This document shows positions 25,811-35,209 of a stretch of DNA of 64,000 nt, in pieces. Source of the DNA: Robiginitalea biformata HTCC2501. Its GTDB lineage: Bacteria > Bacteroidota > Bacteroidia > Flavobacteriales > Flavobacteriaceae. Where the stretch lies: NCBI RefSeq assembly GCF_000024125.1, contig NC_013222.1, forward strand, positions 1 to 64,000, in the 5' to 3' direction. Made by a program: the position numbers and the translations under genes. The notes under the pieces are model-generated. The model saw only the letters and a program-made list of their open reading frames with translations. It searched no databases and was not told the DNA's origin. Positions within the stretch are counted from its first letter, which is position 1; every line of letters begins with the position of its first letter.

Positions 25811-27061
25811 ATGTCCCGATTCCGAACGCTGCTGAAAAACCTGGGGCCCGGCCTGCTTTTTGCCAGCATGGCCATCGGCACCTCCCACCTGGTCCTGTCC
25901 ACCAAGGCAGGCGCCACCTACGGCTGGTTGATGGTCATCCCGATCCTCCTGGCCAATTTGCTGAAATATCCCTTCTTCGAATACGGTATCCGGTACACAA
26001 ACGTGACGGGCCGCAGCCTCGTGGAGGGTTATTCCCGCCTGGGCCGCGGCTGGATGTGGCTCTATGCGTTTATCACCCTGGTAACCACCTTTACGATCCT
26101 CGCCGCACTCTACGTGGTTACCGCCGGGTTGCTGGCCAACCTGTTCGGGATATCTGGGGTATCCGTCTCCCTGATTGCCCTCGGGCTTTTTGCCTTTATC
26201 AGCGCAGCCCTGATTATCGGCCGCTACAGCCTGCTGGAGACCACCTTGAAATTCGTGGTGACCATCCTCTTTGCCGCCCTGCTGGTAACCACGGTGATGG
26301 TGCTATACAAAGCGCCCGTGGAAGCCGTGGAAGGATTCCGGCGTCCCCCGCTGATGGACAGCGTCGGGGTCCTCTTTCTGATCAGCCTGATCGGGTGGAT
26401 GCCCACGGCGGTAGAGGCCAGCAGCTGGATCAGCCTCTGGAGCCTTGAAAAGTACAAGGGGAAACACGGGAAGCCGAGTCTGAAGGACGCCTTGCAGGAA
26501 TTCAATACCGGGTATGTCACCACCGCCCTGCTGGCCGTATTTTTCCTGGTCATCGGCCACCGGACGCTCTACGGTACGGGTACGGAACTCAGCGGGAACG
26601 CCGTGGTTTTTGCAGATCAGGTGGTGCAGCTCTTTACCACGCATATCGGGGACTGGGCGTATATCTTTATCGCCGTTTCCGCCTTTGCCACCATGTTCAG
26701 CACCTGCATGACCGCCCACGATGCGATTGCGCGCGTCAGCATCGACGTGCTGGAGTACCTCCGGCCCAAGCGCAGGCAGTTTGGGAAAAGATGGCACTAC
26801 GCCATGGCTATTTTGGTGCTTACCGGGGTAAATTTCATGGTACTGACGGCATTTGGCGCCAATATGGGGAACCTGGTGGCCCTGGCCACGTTTATCTCCT
26901 TTGTGATGGCCCCGTTGGTAGGGTATATGAACTTGAAAAATGTGACCGGAGGCGATATGCCGGCCACAGCCAAACCCGGGAGGGTGCTCCGGGTCCTCAC
27001 CTATGCGGGCATCCTATTCCTGAGTCTTTTTGCCGCCTATTATTGCTGGCTGCTCCTTTAG
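25811..27061 (+). CDS. Nramp-like transporter with non-canonical metal site
   Basis: A 416-residue membrane protein with about eleven helices and the Nramp (LeuT-fold) sequence pattern, starting GPGLLFASMAIGTSHLVLSTKAG. Canonical Mn/Fe Nramp carriers have DPGN in helix 1 and MPH in helix 6. Here the helix-1 position reads AIGTSH and helix 6 reads WMPTAVEASS, so the Asp, Asn, Met and His set that coordinates the metal is not conserved. Family placement is firm. Mn or Fe transport cannot be assumed; the substrate may be another ion. It lies 80 bases after the SanA-like gene. Confidence 0.85.
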   Translation: MSRFRTLLKNLGPGLLFASMAIGTSHLVLSTKAGATYGWLMVIPILLANLLKYPFFEYGIRYTNVTGRSLVEGYSRLGRGWMWLYAFITLVTTFTILAALYVVTAGLLANLFGISGVSVSLIALGLFAFISAALIIGRYSLLETTLKFVVTILFAALLVTTVMVLYKAPVEAVEGFRRPPLMDSVGVLFLISLIGWMPTAVEASSWISLWSLEKYKGKHGKPSLKDALQEFNTGYVTTALLAVFFLVIGHRTLYGTGTELSGNAVVFADQVVQLFTTHIGDWAYIFIAVSAFATMFSTCMTAHDAIARVSIDVLEYLRPKRRQFGKRWHYAMAILVLTGVNFMVLTAFGANMGNLVALATFISFVMAPLVGYMNLKNVTGGDMPATAKPGRVLRVLTYAGILFLSLFAAYYCWLLL

Positions 27062-27229
27062 TTTTACCCTGTTTGTCGCAGGGTGCTCATCTGGAGGAAC
27101 AGTTACGCATCAGGCCTGGAATCCTTCCTCCCTAAGCCCTTTTACCATGGGGGATCCGGGGGTATTCGACGAACGGATTTGACATGAATGCCTGATTTGC
27201 CGATATTTGCATCTGAAAACACCAATCCT

Positions 27230-27421
27230 ATGAAACTCTTCAGCGTTGCCCGCAAAACGCGCAACGAATTGCGATTCACCCCCCGGATGGGTCGCCTCGA
27301 CACCAAAGTCACCTATATCCGCAAACACATATTCGGCATCCCGTTCCGTACGCTGCACAAATATCGCCAGACCTATTACGGGGAGGTAAAGGCGTGTACG
27401 GATTGCCAGCTCGAACGCTGA
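27230..27421 (+). CDS. Small conserved basic protein
   Basis: A 63-residue cytoplasmic protein, strongly basic, reading MKLFSVARKTRNELRF at the start and ending YYGEVKACTDCQLER. It has a CxxC near the C-terminus (CTDC) and several Lys/Arg, so nucleic-acid or metal contact is possible but unproven. The internal ATG at 27230 is chosen over 27188 because a TATTTGC element at about 27204 lies before it. It ends one base before the convergent OmpA-family gene. Function unknown. Confidence 0.55.
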   Translation: MKLFSVARKTRNELRFTPRMGRLDTKVTYIRKHIFGIPFRTLHKYRQTYYGEVKACTDCQLER

Positions 27422-27422
27422 T

Positions 27423-29357
27423 TCAGAGGCTTTCGTAATTGGTAACCACGAGCGGGTAGCGCTCGTTTTGGCGGTGCAGGATTTCCAGGCAGTAGACCCC
27501 GTCCTCACAGTGGTTTTGCAGCTGGGATTCCCCAAAGCCTTCAATCCCCTCGATACGCTCCGCATCAATGCCGTTTTCCACCAAGTAATCCCGGATGGCC
27601 TCCGCGCGCTGACGGGATAGGCTCAGGTTGGCCTGCTCGCTTCCCCTGCTATCTGTGTGGGCTTCGATCCGGATGTGCAGCCCCGGGAAATCCCTGAGGG
27701 CTTGCAGCGGCTCCTGGAGCGCTGTCCGAATTTCATCCGTAAGACGGCTGCTCCCCCTGCCAAAATAAAACTTCTCCGCTTTCAGCTCCTGCCGCTCCCG
27801 AACGGAGCGGACGACTTCATCCACGGACCTCAGCGCAATGCGCGCCGGCACGCCGCTAATGATGGAATCCTGCCCGGGACCGCCCAGGGCAGCCGAGGTA
27901 TACCGGGGCTTGTCAATACTCAGGCGCATATTCTCCTGCCAGGGGATCTCAATGCGAAATGCGCCATTCTGCCGGGTATAGGTTTCCCGGACCACGCGGT
28001 CTGCCTCATCGAGCAACCGGACGCGCGCCTGCTGCACCCCGGCATCTTCAGAACTTACCACCTGCCCGCTTACCACGAGGGTTTTCAAACCGGGTTTTTG
28101 AGTGGTGGTAAACCCGTAAATATCGTCGCTGCCGCGTCCCCCGGGACGGTTGGAGGCAAAGTATCCTTCAAACCCGCCCCCGGCCGATTTGCGGAGAATA
28201 AAACCAAATTCGTCCTGTTCCGTATTGATCGCCGGGCCCAGGTTGGCCGGGATGCTATAGGTGCCGTCCCCCTGGATCTCCGCCTTGTAAATATCCATTC
28301 CCCCGAGCCCGTAGAAGACGTCTGAGGAAAAAAACAGGCTGCCGTCTACCAGAAAAGGCGCAATTTCATTTCCGGGCGTATTGATACGCGGCCCCAGGTT
28401 TACCGGGGCGGACATGATAAGCCCCTGGTTGGTGACCACGTAATAGAGGTCCGTTCCCCCGTACCCCTGCTGGAATTCGGCCGCAAAGTACAACCGGCCG
28501 GTCGCTTCCTCGTAAAACGGGTAATAAAAGGAGATGCCCGGATCCCGGAGCAGGGTCTGCAGCTGCCCGTTGCGCTTGCTGAGCACGAGTGCCAGGGAAT
28601 TCTTGCCCTTTGGGTTATAGGTCAGGGCGCCATCCTCCGAATTCGAGCGCACGTAAAACACCCCCTGGAGCGATTCGCTGTAATAGGGCGTGGCCTCGTG
28701 GTATTTAAGGGGGGGAAGGGAATTCAGGGGGTTGGGGTTCCCGAGTTGTCCGCCGGATTGCAGCGCTGCTACGTAAATGTCCGTAAACGCCTCGCCGGTT
28801 GGAATATAGGTGTCCTTGCTATCCTGGGGACGGGACGAACTGAACAGGAGCCGGTCCTTGCCGTAAAAGGCCGGGGAAAAATCCGCCTGGGGGGAATTCC
28901 CGTTGGCCGGAAAGATCGTATAGGCCGTCTCGCCGGTAGCAGTATCCTCCAGCAATTCGTCGTTGAAGGAAGCGTTTTCCAGCAACTCGTCGGATAATTG
29001 GGAGCTACGCGTACTGAGGAACGCCTGCACCCGTTCTTTTTCCGAGCTCTTGGACAGGGCCTGCAACATCTTGTTAAAGTGATGGTTGGTCATCACGCTG
29101 TCCTCCCGGTAAATCCGCACATACTGGTCTGCCGCCTGCTTGTACTGGCGTTCGCGGAAATACGCTTCCGCCAGGTTGAGTGCCTGCTGAGGGGACAGAT
29201 GGGATTTCCGCTTCTCTTCCAGGTATTCGGCTATGGCCGTTTTGTAATCGTACTCAAAAAATGCCTGGTCGCCCCGGGAAGCTTTTTGCGACATACCGCA
29301 TACCGCCCAGAGGGTCATAAAAATCGCTATGTATGGCTTCAATTTCATGTCAGGCAT
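27423..29357 (-). CDS. OmpA-family protein with PD40 repeats, T9SS-associated
   Basis: A 644-residue envelope protein. It has a signal peptide (cut near CGMSQ), a TPR-like segment (about 30-130), WD40-like PD40 propeller repeats (about 165-410), a carboxypeptidase-like beta domain (about 430-510) and an OmpA C-terminal domain (about 535-640). The OmpA domain has the peptidoglycan-contact pattern IEAHTDSRGSEQANLSLSRQRA. This layout is like PorE and its relatives, which anchor T9SS parts to the cell wall. It lies at the end of a three-gene unit after a PorP/SprF gene with no gap. A second ATG at 29348 is also possible. Confidence 0.88.
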   Translation of the reverse strand: MPDMKLKPYIAIFMTLWAVCGMSQKASRGDQAFFEYDYKTAIAEYLEEKRKSHLSPQQALNLAEAYFRERQYKQAADQYVRIYREDSVMTNHHFNKMLQALSKSSEKERVQAFLSTRSSQLSDELLENASFNDELLEDTATGETAYTIFPANGNSPQADFSPAFYGKDRLLFSSSRPQDSKDTYIPTGEAFTDIYVAALQSGGQLGNPNPLNSLPPLKYHEATPYYSESLQGVFYVRSNSEDGALTYNPKGKNSLALVLSKRNGQLQTLLRDPGISFYYPFYEEATGRLYFAAEFQQGYGGTDLYYVVTNQGLIMSAPVNLGPRINTPGNEIAPFLVDGSLFFSSDVFYGLGGMDIYKAEIQGDGTYSIPANLGPAINTEQDEFGFILRKSAGGGFEGYFASNRPGGRGSDDIYGFTTTQKPGLKTLVVSGQVVSSEDAGVQQARVRLLDEADRVVRETYTRQNGAFRIEIPWQENMRLSIDKPRYTSAALGGPGQDSIISGVPARIALRSVDEVVRSVRERQELKAEKFYFGRGSSRLTDEIRTALQEPLQALRDFPGLHIRIEAHTDSRGSEQANLSLSRQRAEAIRDYLVENGIDAERIEGIEGFGESQLQNHCEDGVYCLEILHRQNERYPLVVTNYESL

Positions 29358-30353
29358 TTAGAAAAACCTCGGGCTGTCGATTTGCTTGCCCTTTTTCTTG
29401 CTTTTTCCGGAGTCCGGGTCGCGGTCCGAACCGCCTCCGCTTCCAAGATAAAATTTTACGATGATTTCGTGGGTGCCGCTGTTGTAACCGCCCAGCCCGT
29501 TCGTATTGTAGTCGTAGCCGTATCCCATAAACACATTGTCGGAAATCTGGAAACCCGCCAGGCCGCTCACCGCATTGTCAAAGCGGTAGGCCGCCCCGGC
29601 CGTAACCACATCGCTGATGAGGAAATTTGCCGAAACATTGGCTGTTACCGGCGCGCCGGCCATGTAATTCACCAGGAATGCCGGCTTGAATTTAAGGTTG
29701 TCCGAGAATTCAAAGACATAGCCGCCGATAAAGTTGAACTGCAACTGGTCCGAAACAATCTGCGCCACCTCGTTGCTGTAAAGCGCATCGGTTAGGAAAT
29801 TGGGCACGGACACCCCCACATACCAGAAATCCTGGTAGAGGAACAGCCCCGCCCCGATGGTCGGGTAGAATTCGTTGATGTTTTGCTGGTCCAGGATGGG
29901 TTCCCCGGGGTTCTCAAAAGTCCCCTTGCTGAAATCCGTATTGAGGAACGTCCCCCCGGCATCCAGGCCAAAGGCAAGGTATACGTCGTAGGTAAATTGC
30001 ACCTGGAACGAATAGGAAAAATCCACAAAGGTCTGAGAGGTGGGGCCCAACTGGTCATTCACCGCATTGAAGCCCAGCCCGTGCTTCCGGTTCCCCAGCG
30101 GCACATTGGCACCAAAGCGAATAGTGCGGGGCGCCCCCGGGATATCGATCCACTGGGCGCGGTAGAGCAGGGACAGGTCCGGGCGCTCCACACTGCCCAC
30201 ATAGGCGGGGTTAAAGCTCCCGATATTGTACATATATTGGGTGTAGAGCGGCTCCCGCTGCGCGTGGGCAACGGATGCCCCTGCCAGCAACAGCACAAGC
30301 GCGCCGAGGACGCGACAGGTATTCCAGATGGATCGGGTAGGTTGCTTCTGCAT
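29358..30353 (-). CDS. PorP/SprF family type IX secretion membrane protein
   Basis: A 331-residue outer-membrane barrel with a signal peptide (cut near VAHAQ). It shows the PorP/SprF signature YTQYMYNIGSFNPAYVGS followed by barrel strands. The partner cargo gene lies just upstream and an OmpA/PD40 gene just downstream. In Flavobacterium, SprF proteins are needed to bring their adjacent type-B cargo (such as SprB) to the surface, so this one probably serves the 1569-residue protein next to it. The C-terminal tail is Lys/Gly/Ser-rich. One base separates it from the upstream stop. Confidence 0.9.
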   Translation of the reverse strand: MQKQPTRSIWNTCRVLGALVLLLAGASVAHAQREPLYTQYMYNIGSFNPAYVGSVERPDLSLLYRAQWIDIPGAPRTIRFGANVPLGNRKHGLGFNAVNDQLGPTSQTFVDFSYSFQVQFTYDVYLAFGLDAGGTFLNTDFSKGTFENPGEPILDQQNINEFYPTIGAGLFLYQDFWYVGVSVPNFLTDALYSNEVAQIVSDQLQFNFIGGYVFEFSDNLKFKPAFLVNYMAGAPVTANVSANFLISDVVTAGAAYRFDNAVSGLAGFQISDNVFMGYGYDYNTNGLGGYNSGTHEIIVKFYLGSGGGSDRDPDSGKSKKKGKQIDSPRFF

Positions 30354-30354
30354 A

Positions 30355-33300
30355 TTATCGAATCAGTTGGATCCAGCCCTTTTGGGTTACCTGAACCGGT
30401 TCCGGGTTGATCGAAGTGGTATAGGTATAGGTTAGAATATAGAAATACGTGCCTTCCGGGGCCTGCTGATTTTTGTGGTTACCATCCCAGATCACCGGGG
30501 ACGTCTGGTTTATCGCCTCGTGGACGAATTGTCCGTACCGGTTGAATATCTGGATGGAATACGCGCTGATGGTCTGCGTCACGCCCGGATCTTCGCTGTC
30601 CCGGTTCAGCTGGATGGTCAAAAAGTCGTTGGTCCCGTCCCCGTTTGGCGAGAACTGGTTGAAAAGGGGCGTTCCTTCATTCCTTTCGCTCACCACCACC
30701 AGGACGTCATCGGCATTGTTCGAATCGTCTGCGTCGGCCGCCGGGCTGAGGATCCGAGCCGTATTCGTAAACTGCGTGGCCAGCCGGACATACCCCGGGA
30801 TGCTCAATTCGGCGGTGGCCCCCGGGCTCAGCGTGCCAATATTCCAAATCCCGGAATCCCGGTTGAAACTTCCCTGGGTCGGTATGGGGGTAAGCACCTC
30901 AAAGCCCGTATCCGCCTGTTCGGGTAAAATATCTTCCACGAGGATGTCCGCCACCGGGTCCTCCGAGTTATTCGTAACGATGATGACAAACCGGATGCGG
31001 TCATCCACCACCGGGGCAATGCGTTCGCCGCTGAAAACGCCATTCGGCGTAATCTGCGCGGATTTCTGCAAGGATAAATCCGCATCCTCCGGAAGCACAA
31101 TCTCCACAGTTACCGTACTCGTATCGTTATCCGGGTTGCCGTCAAATGGGGTGGAGGCCAGCAACTCCGCGGTATTTGTGTAGTCCCCGGCGGGTTGGAC
31201 GGTTGCGGTTATTTCAAGGGTCTCAACGGACTCCGCGGCGATCAGGTCTACGGTCCAGATTCCCGTTTGCGGATCGTAGGCGCCGGCACTGGCTGTGGAT
31301 TCCACAAACTGGAACCCGGTTTCCAGCAAGTCGCCCACCTGGATATCCTCCACCTCGATAACGCTCAGGTTGCTGAGGGTAATCGTAAAGGTGACATCCT
31401 GGCCAATCACGGCCTGGGGATTATTGACCGTCTTGGACACCGACAGGTCCACGTCGCAATTCCCGGCATCCGCATTCGGGATACACGGATTGTTATTGGC
31501 CGGGTCCTGCTGGTCATTCACCCCGTCCTGATCGGCATCGGCCGTATTGGAATCAAGGGCATCGATAATTCCGTCCCCGTCCTCGTCGAGCGGGTTGTCC
31601 GTATCCGGGCCTACCTCGGTCCCGTCCCCGATCCCGTCATTGTCGGTATCCGTCTCGTTGGGGTCCGTCCCCAGATCGGCCTCCACGCCGTCCAGCAAGC
31701 CGTCCCCGTCCGTATCCACGTCGCAGGTGGTTACCACGATGTCAATCACCACGGTTTCCTCCGTACAGGGTGCTTCGGCGACATTCGTGGTATAGCGGAA
31801 GGAATAGGTGCCAACCGGCAGGCCTTCAAAATCCACCAGGTTACCGGGTTCGATAGACAGCTGTCCCCCGGATGGATCGGTTTCCACCGTCCAGTTCCCC
31901 GGGTCCGCACCGGTTAGCCGATCGTCCAGGTCCCGGATGGTAGGGCCAAATTCCGCGACGCTACAGGCCGACCCGTTCGTGGCCGTCCCCGTGGTTACCA
32001 GAGGGGAAACCAGGGCAGTGACTTCTTCCCGGGGTGAACTGCAACCATTGGCAAAGGCCTCCACATAGAACGTCGTGGTCTCGGAGAGGCTCGGTGTGAA
32101 GTTCGGGCCGGTAAAGACCAGGGTGCCGCCGGCAGGGGCATCGTACCAGTTCAGGTCCGGGTTGTTCCCGGAGCCTCCCGGGATGCTGCCCGCGGCCGTA
32201 AGGGTTACCGTACCCGGCCCGCATCGCTCATCCCCGGAAAAACTGTCGATTACCGGGGTGGAATTCCTCACGATGGTGATGGTGAATAACGGACTGGCGC
32301 AATTGTTGGCCGAGTCGTAATAAAAAGCGTAATAGGTCCCGGCTACCGGGTTGTCGATTTGCTGTTGGTTCAGGTGGTTGGAAACCACGAGCGGATCCGG
32401 GTTCTGGCTGAAGGTCAGCACCGTGTTCGTCGGCGGGTTGCTGACGACAAAATCGGTCAGGGGCGGGATGATATCCCCCGTACAGAAGGTGGTATCCTCG
32501 TCGGAGGCTGGTTCAGGGGCCACATCGCCCGCATCGCACTGGTCGTCGTTCTGGATGGTCCCTACCCCCGTAACGTCCCCCGGCTCCGCATTGTCGATAT
32601 TGTTGATCTCTACCGAAAACGTCTCCGCCGGTTCCAGATCCGTATCCCCGTTGACCGTGACGCTGATGGTCGTGCTGGTTTCGCCTGCGGCGATGCTCCC
32701 GCTCCCGTTGCTGACGCTGACATAGTCTTCCCCAGGGGTTGCCGGGTTGGCCCCGCTCGGAAACGTGTCGTATTCAAAGTCGATCTGCTGCAGGGCCACG
32801 GCCCCGTCGTCGACAGTCACGGTAAAAATGAAATTTGTGGTCCCGGAATTCCCTTCATTCTGGGTGACGTCCCCGATACTGATGCGGTTCACATCGTCAT
32901 TCAGGATGGTCCCGGTTCCCGTGCCCTGGGCGATAAACCCGCCCTGGGGGTTGCTGAGCACCACGGTAAATGTCTCGTTCTGCTCGGCCTTCTCGTCCCC
33001 AAGGACCGTTACGGGGATATTCACGCTCGACTGGCCGGCGGGCAACGTCCCGCCGATATTGGTCAGCCCCTGGTAGTCCCCGTCGGCCACGGTGGCCGTC
33101 CCGTCCTGGGTGCTATAACTGAAGTCGATGTCCTGCAGCGCATTGCCGCCCCCGGAAATACTCACCTGGAAGGTAAAAGTGATATTGCCCGAATCTCCTT
33201 CATCCCTCGATACGTTGTTGATTACCAGCCCCTGCTGGTCGTCGTTCTGGATGGTCCCCACTCCGACGTCGTTTGCTCCAATAACCGCCCCGGCCGAAGG

Positions 33301-35064
33301 CTGGTCGATTTCCACATCGAAAGTTTCATCGGGTTCCGCCTGGTCATCTGCCACCACGCTTACCGGAACCACAACGCTGTTCTGTCCTGCCGGGATTGTA
33401 AACGTCTGGTTCTGGATCCGGGCGTAATCGGAGGGTTCGGCGGCAGAATCATCCCTGGTATTCACCCGGAAGCTCAGGTCCTGCAGCGCATTACCGCCAC
33501 CGACAATGGAGACGGAGAAATTAAAGGCCGTGGTGCCGCCGCCCGACCCCTCGGCCTGGCTTACATTGTTAATTTGAAGTTCCTGGTTATCGTCGTTCAG
33601 GATCGTATAGGTAGTGGACGTCGTGGACCCGAGGGTGGCGTCGCCGGTGGGGGCACTCAGGCCCAGGACGATGGTTTCCGAAGGTTCCGGCGTAGCGTCG
33701 TTGACGATTGAAAGCGTGGGGATCGGGATATCCGTGGCCGTTGTCCCGTCGTACACCCCTGCGGGGATGTTCACCACCTGGGGGGAGGAAAAGTTGTAAT
33801 CGATTCCCCCGCCGTTGGCCGTACCGCCCGTGGCCGTTACCGTAACCGTGGTCGCCGCGGTCACCGTCCCGGTCACAAAGAGGGTGGGCAGGTTGGCCCC
33901 TGTATTTTCGTTTCCTGAAGAGGAAGGCGCGGAGAAATTAACAACCACCGTATCGTCGTCCAAAATAGTCCCGGTAGCCGACGAAGGCGTCCCGAGGCTT
34001 ACCCCGTTGGTGGGCCCTGAAAGGGTAACGGTAAAGTTCTCATCCGCCTCCACAATGGCGTCGTTGTTCAGCGGCACGCTGATAGTTTCCGTCTCCCCGG
34101 CCGTCCCGGCAAAAGTCACCGTCCCGGCCGAACTGTCGTAATCCGTCCCGCCCCCGGTAGCGGTTCCATCCGTAAAGGAATAACTGACCGTTGTCCCCCC
34201 CTGCACGGCGTTGTCCAGGGTCACGGTGAATTCCAAGGGGCCCGTTCCCTCCCCTTCCGAGGCATCGGCAATACTCACGGAGGCCGCATCGTCGTTCTGT
34301 ATGGTCCCGGTTGCCGTCGGGGTGGCCCCTGTCCTCCCGTTACTGACATTGCTGATGGTGCCGGTAAAATTTTCATCGGGTTCCAGGGTGGTGTCGCCGT
34401 TGACCGAAACGGTCACAGTGGTGCTATTGGAGCCTTGTAAAATCGTCCCGCCGCCCCCGCTGACCGCCGTATAGTCGCCGCTCCCCGCGGTTGCCGTACC
34501 GTCGGCAGTATCAAAACTAAATCCGATATCCTCAAATGCCGCACCCCCGCCGTCGACACTAACCGTAAAACTAAAACTGGTATTGCCCGCATTGCCCTCG
34601 GCCTGGGAAAGGTTGGAAATACTGATGGCCTGGTCGTCGTCCAGGATGGTACCAATGGCTGTATCGTCCGAGATGGTTCCGGCACTCGGATTACTGATCA
34701 CAACGGTAAAGGTTTCAGAAGGTTCCGGAACCAAATCCGGAGTTATCGGAATACTGATGGTTGTATTGTTGGGGATAAATGCGATACTGCCAGTGCCCCC
34801 GGAGACACCGGTGAAATCGGAACCATCGATAGCAGTACCGGAGAAGGTATCATACTGAAAGGTAACACTCGTAAATGCAACTGAGTTGTTAACAGTAAAT
34901 ACCAGATTGGTCCCACCGCCACTTCCTTCTACCACCTGCGCATCGCTGATGGACAGGTTCTGCCCAATGGCGCTGACACCTGTAAATAACATGAATGCCG
35001 CCCACAGGAAGTTCCTGCCAGGCAACCGGAAGGCGGGGGACATATCGGGAAGACGTATATTCAT
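30355..35064 (-). CDS. Large Calx-beta surface protein with type-B T9SS domain
   Basis: A 1569-residue predicted cell-surface protein. In order: signal peptide (1-35, cut after SAIGQ); seven Calx-beta domains of ~110-120 residues (about 36-835), each closing with a GTIxNDD-like motif; Ig-like domains (about 840-1120); thrombospondin type-3 calcium-binding repeats (DTDGDGLLD and similar, about 1125-1205); two DUF11 domains (about 1210-1455); and a gliding-motility-associated C-terminal domain (FSPNGDGTNDFL to the end). That last domain marks type-B T9SS cargo. Calcium-dependent adhesion is inferred. The ATG at 35064 (MNIRLPD) is chosen for its signal peptide. Confidence 0.9.
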   Translation of the reverse strand: MNIRLPDMSPAFRLPGRNFLWAAFMLFTGVSAIGQNLSISDAQVVEGSGGGTNLVFTVNNSVAFTSVTFQYDTFSGTAIDGSDFTGVSGGTGSIAFIPNNTTISIPITPDLVPEPSETFTVVISNPSAGTISDDTAIGTILDDDQAISISNLSQAEGNAGNTSFSFTVSVDGGGAAFEDIGFSFDTADGTATAGSGDYTAVSGGGGTILQGSNSTTVTVSVNGDTTLEPDENFTGTISNVSNGRTGATPTATGTIQNDDAASVSIADASEGEGTGPLEFTVTLDNAVQGGTTVSYSFTDGTATGGGTDYDSSAGTVTFAGTAGETETISVPLNNDAIVEADENFTVTLSGPTNGVSLGTPSSATGTILDDDTVVVNFSAPSSSGNENTGANLPTLFVTGTVTAATTVTVTATGGTANGGGIDYNFSSPQVVNIPAGVYDGTTATDIPIPTLSIVNDATPEPSETIVLGLSAPTGDATLGSTTSTTYTILNDDNQELQINNVSQAEGSGGGTTAFNFSVSIVGGGNALQDLSFRVNTRDDSAAEPSDYARIQNQTFTIPAGQNSVVVPVSVVADDQAEPDETFDVEIDQPSAGAVIGANDVGVGTIQNDDQQGLVINNVSRDEGDSGNITFTFQVSISGGGNALQDIDFSYSTQDGTATVADGDYQGLTNIGGTLPAGQSSVNIPVTVLGDEKAEQNETFTVVLSNPQGGFIAQGTGTGTILNDDVNRISIGDVTQNEGNSGTTNFIFTVTVDDGAVALQQIDFEYDTFPSGANPATPGEDYVSVSNGSGSIAAGETSTTISVTVNGDTDLEPAETFSVEINNIDNAEPGDVTGVGTIQNDDQCDAGDVAPEPASDEDTTFCTGDIIPPLTDFVVSNPPTNTVLTFSQNPDPLVVSNHLNQQQIDNPVAGTYYAFYYDSANNCASPLFTITIVRNSTPVIDSFSGDERCGPGTVTLTAAGSIPGGSGNNPDLNWYDAPAGGTLVFTGPNFTPSLSETTTFYVEAFANGCSSPREEVTALVSPLVTTGTATNGSACSVAEFGPTIRDLDDRLTGADPGNWTVETDPSGGQLSIEPGNLVDFEGLPVGTYSFRYTTNVAEAPCTEETVVIDIVVTTCDVDTDGDGLLDGVEADLGTDPNETDTDNDGIGDGTEVGPDTDNPLDEDGDGIIDALDSNTADADQDGVNDQQDPANNNPCIPNADAGNCDVDLSVSKTVNNPQAVIGQDVTFTITLSNLSVIEVEDIQVGDLLETGFQFVESTASAGAYDPQTGIWTVDLIAAESVETLEITATVQPAGDYTNTAELLASTPFDGNPDNDTSTVTVEIVLPEDADLSLQKSAQITPNGVFSGERIAPVVDDRIRFVIIVTNNSEDPVADILVEDILPEQADTGFEVLTPIPTQGSFNRDSGIWNIGTLSPGATAELSIPGYVRLATQFTNTARILSPAADADDSNNADDVLVVVSERNEGTPLFNQFSPNGDGTNDFLTIQLNRDSEDPGVTQTISAYSIQIFNRYGQFVHEAINQTSPVIWDGNHKNQQAPEGTYFYILTYTYTTSINPEPVQVTQKGWIQLIR

Positions 35065-35209
35065 AGCGTCCGCTTGCGTTAAGCGTCTGGTGTTCAGGCT
35101 ACAGCCCATGGCTGCAGGGGCTTTAAGGTTGGGGACCAATATTACTAAAAAAAGGGGTGCCCCCCCAATTTAGCGGTCGAAATAACCCATTTTCGGGTTG
35201 AATACGACC

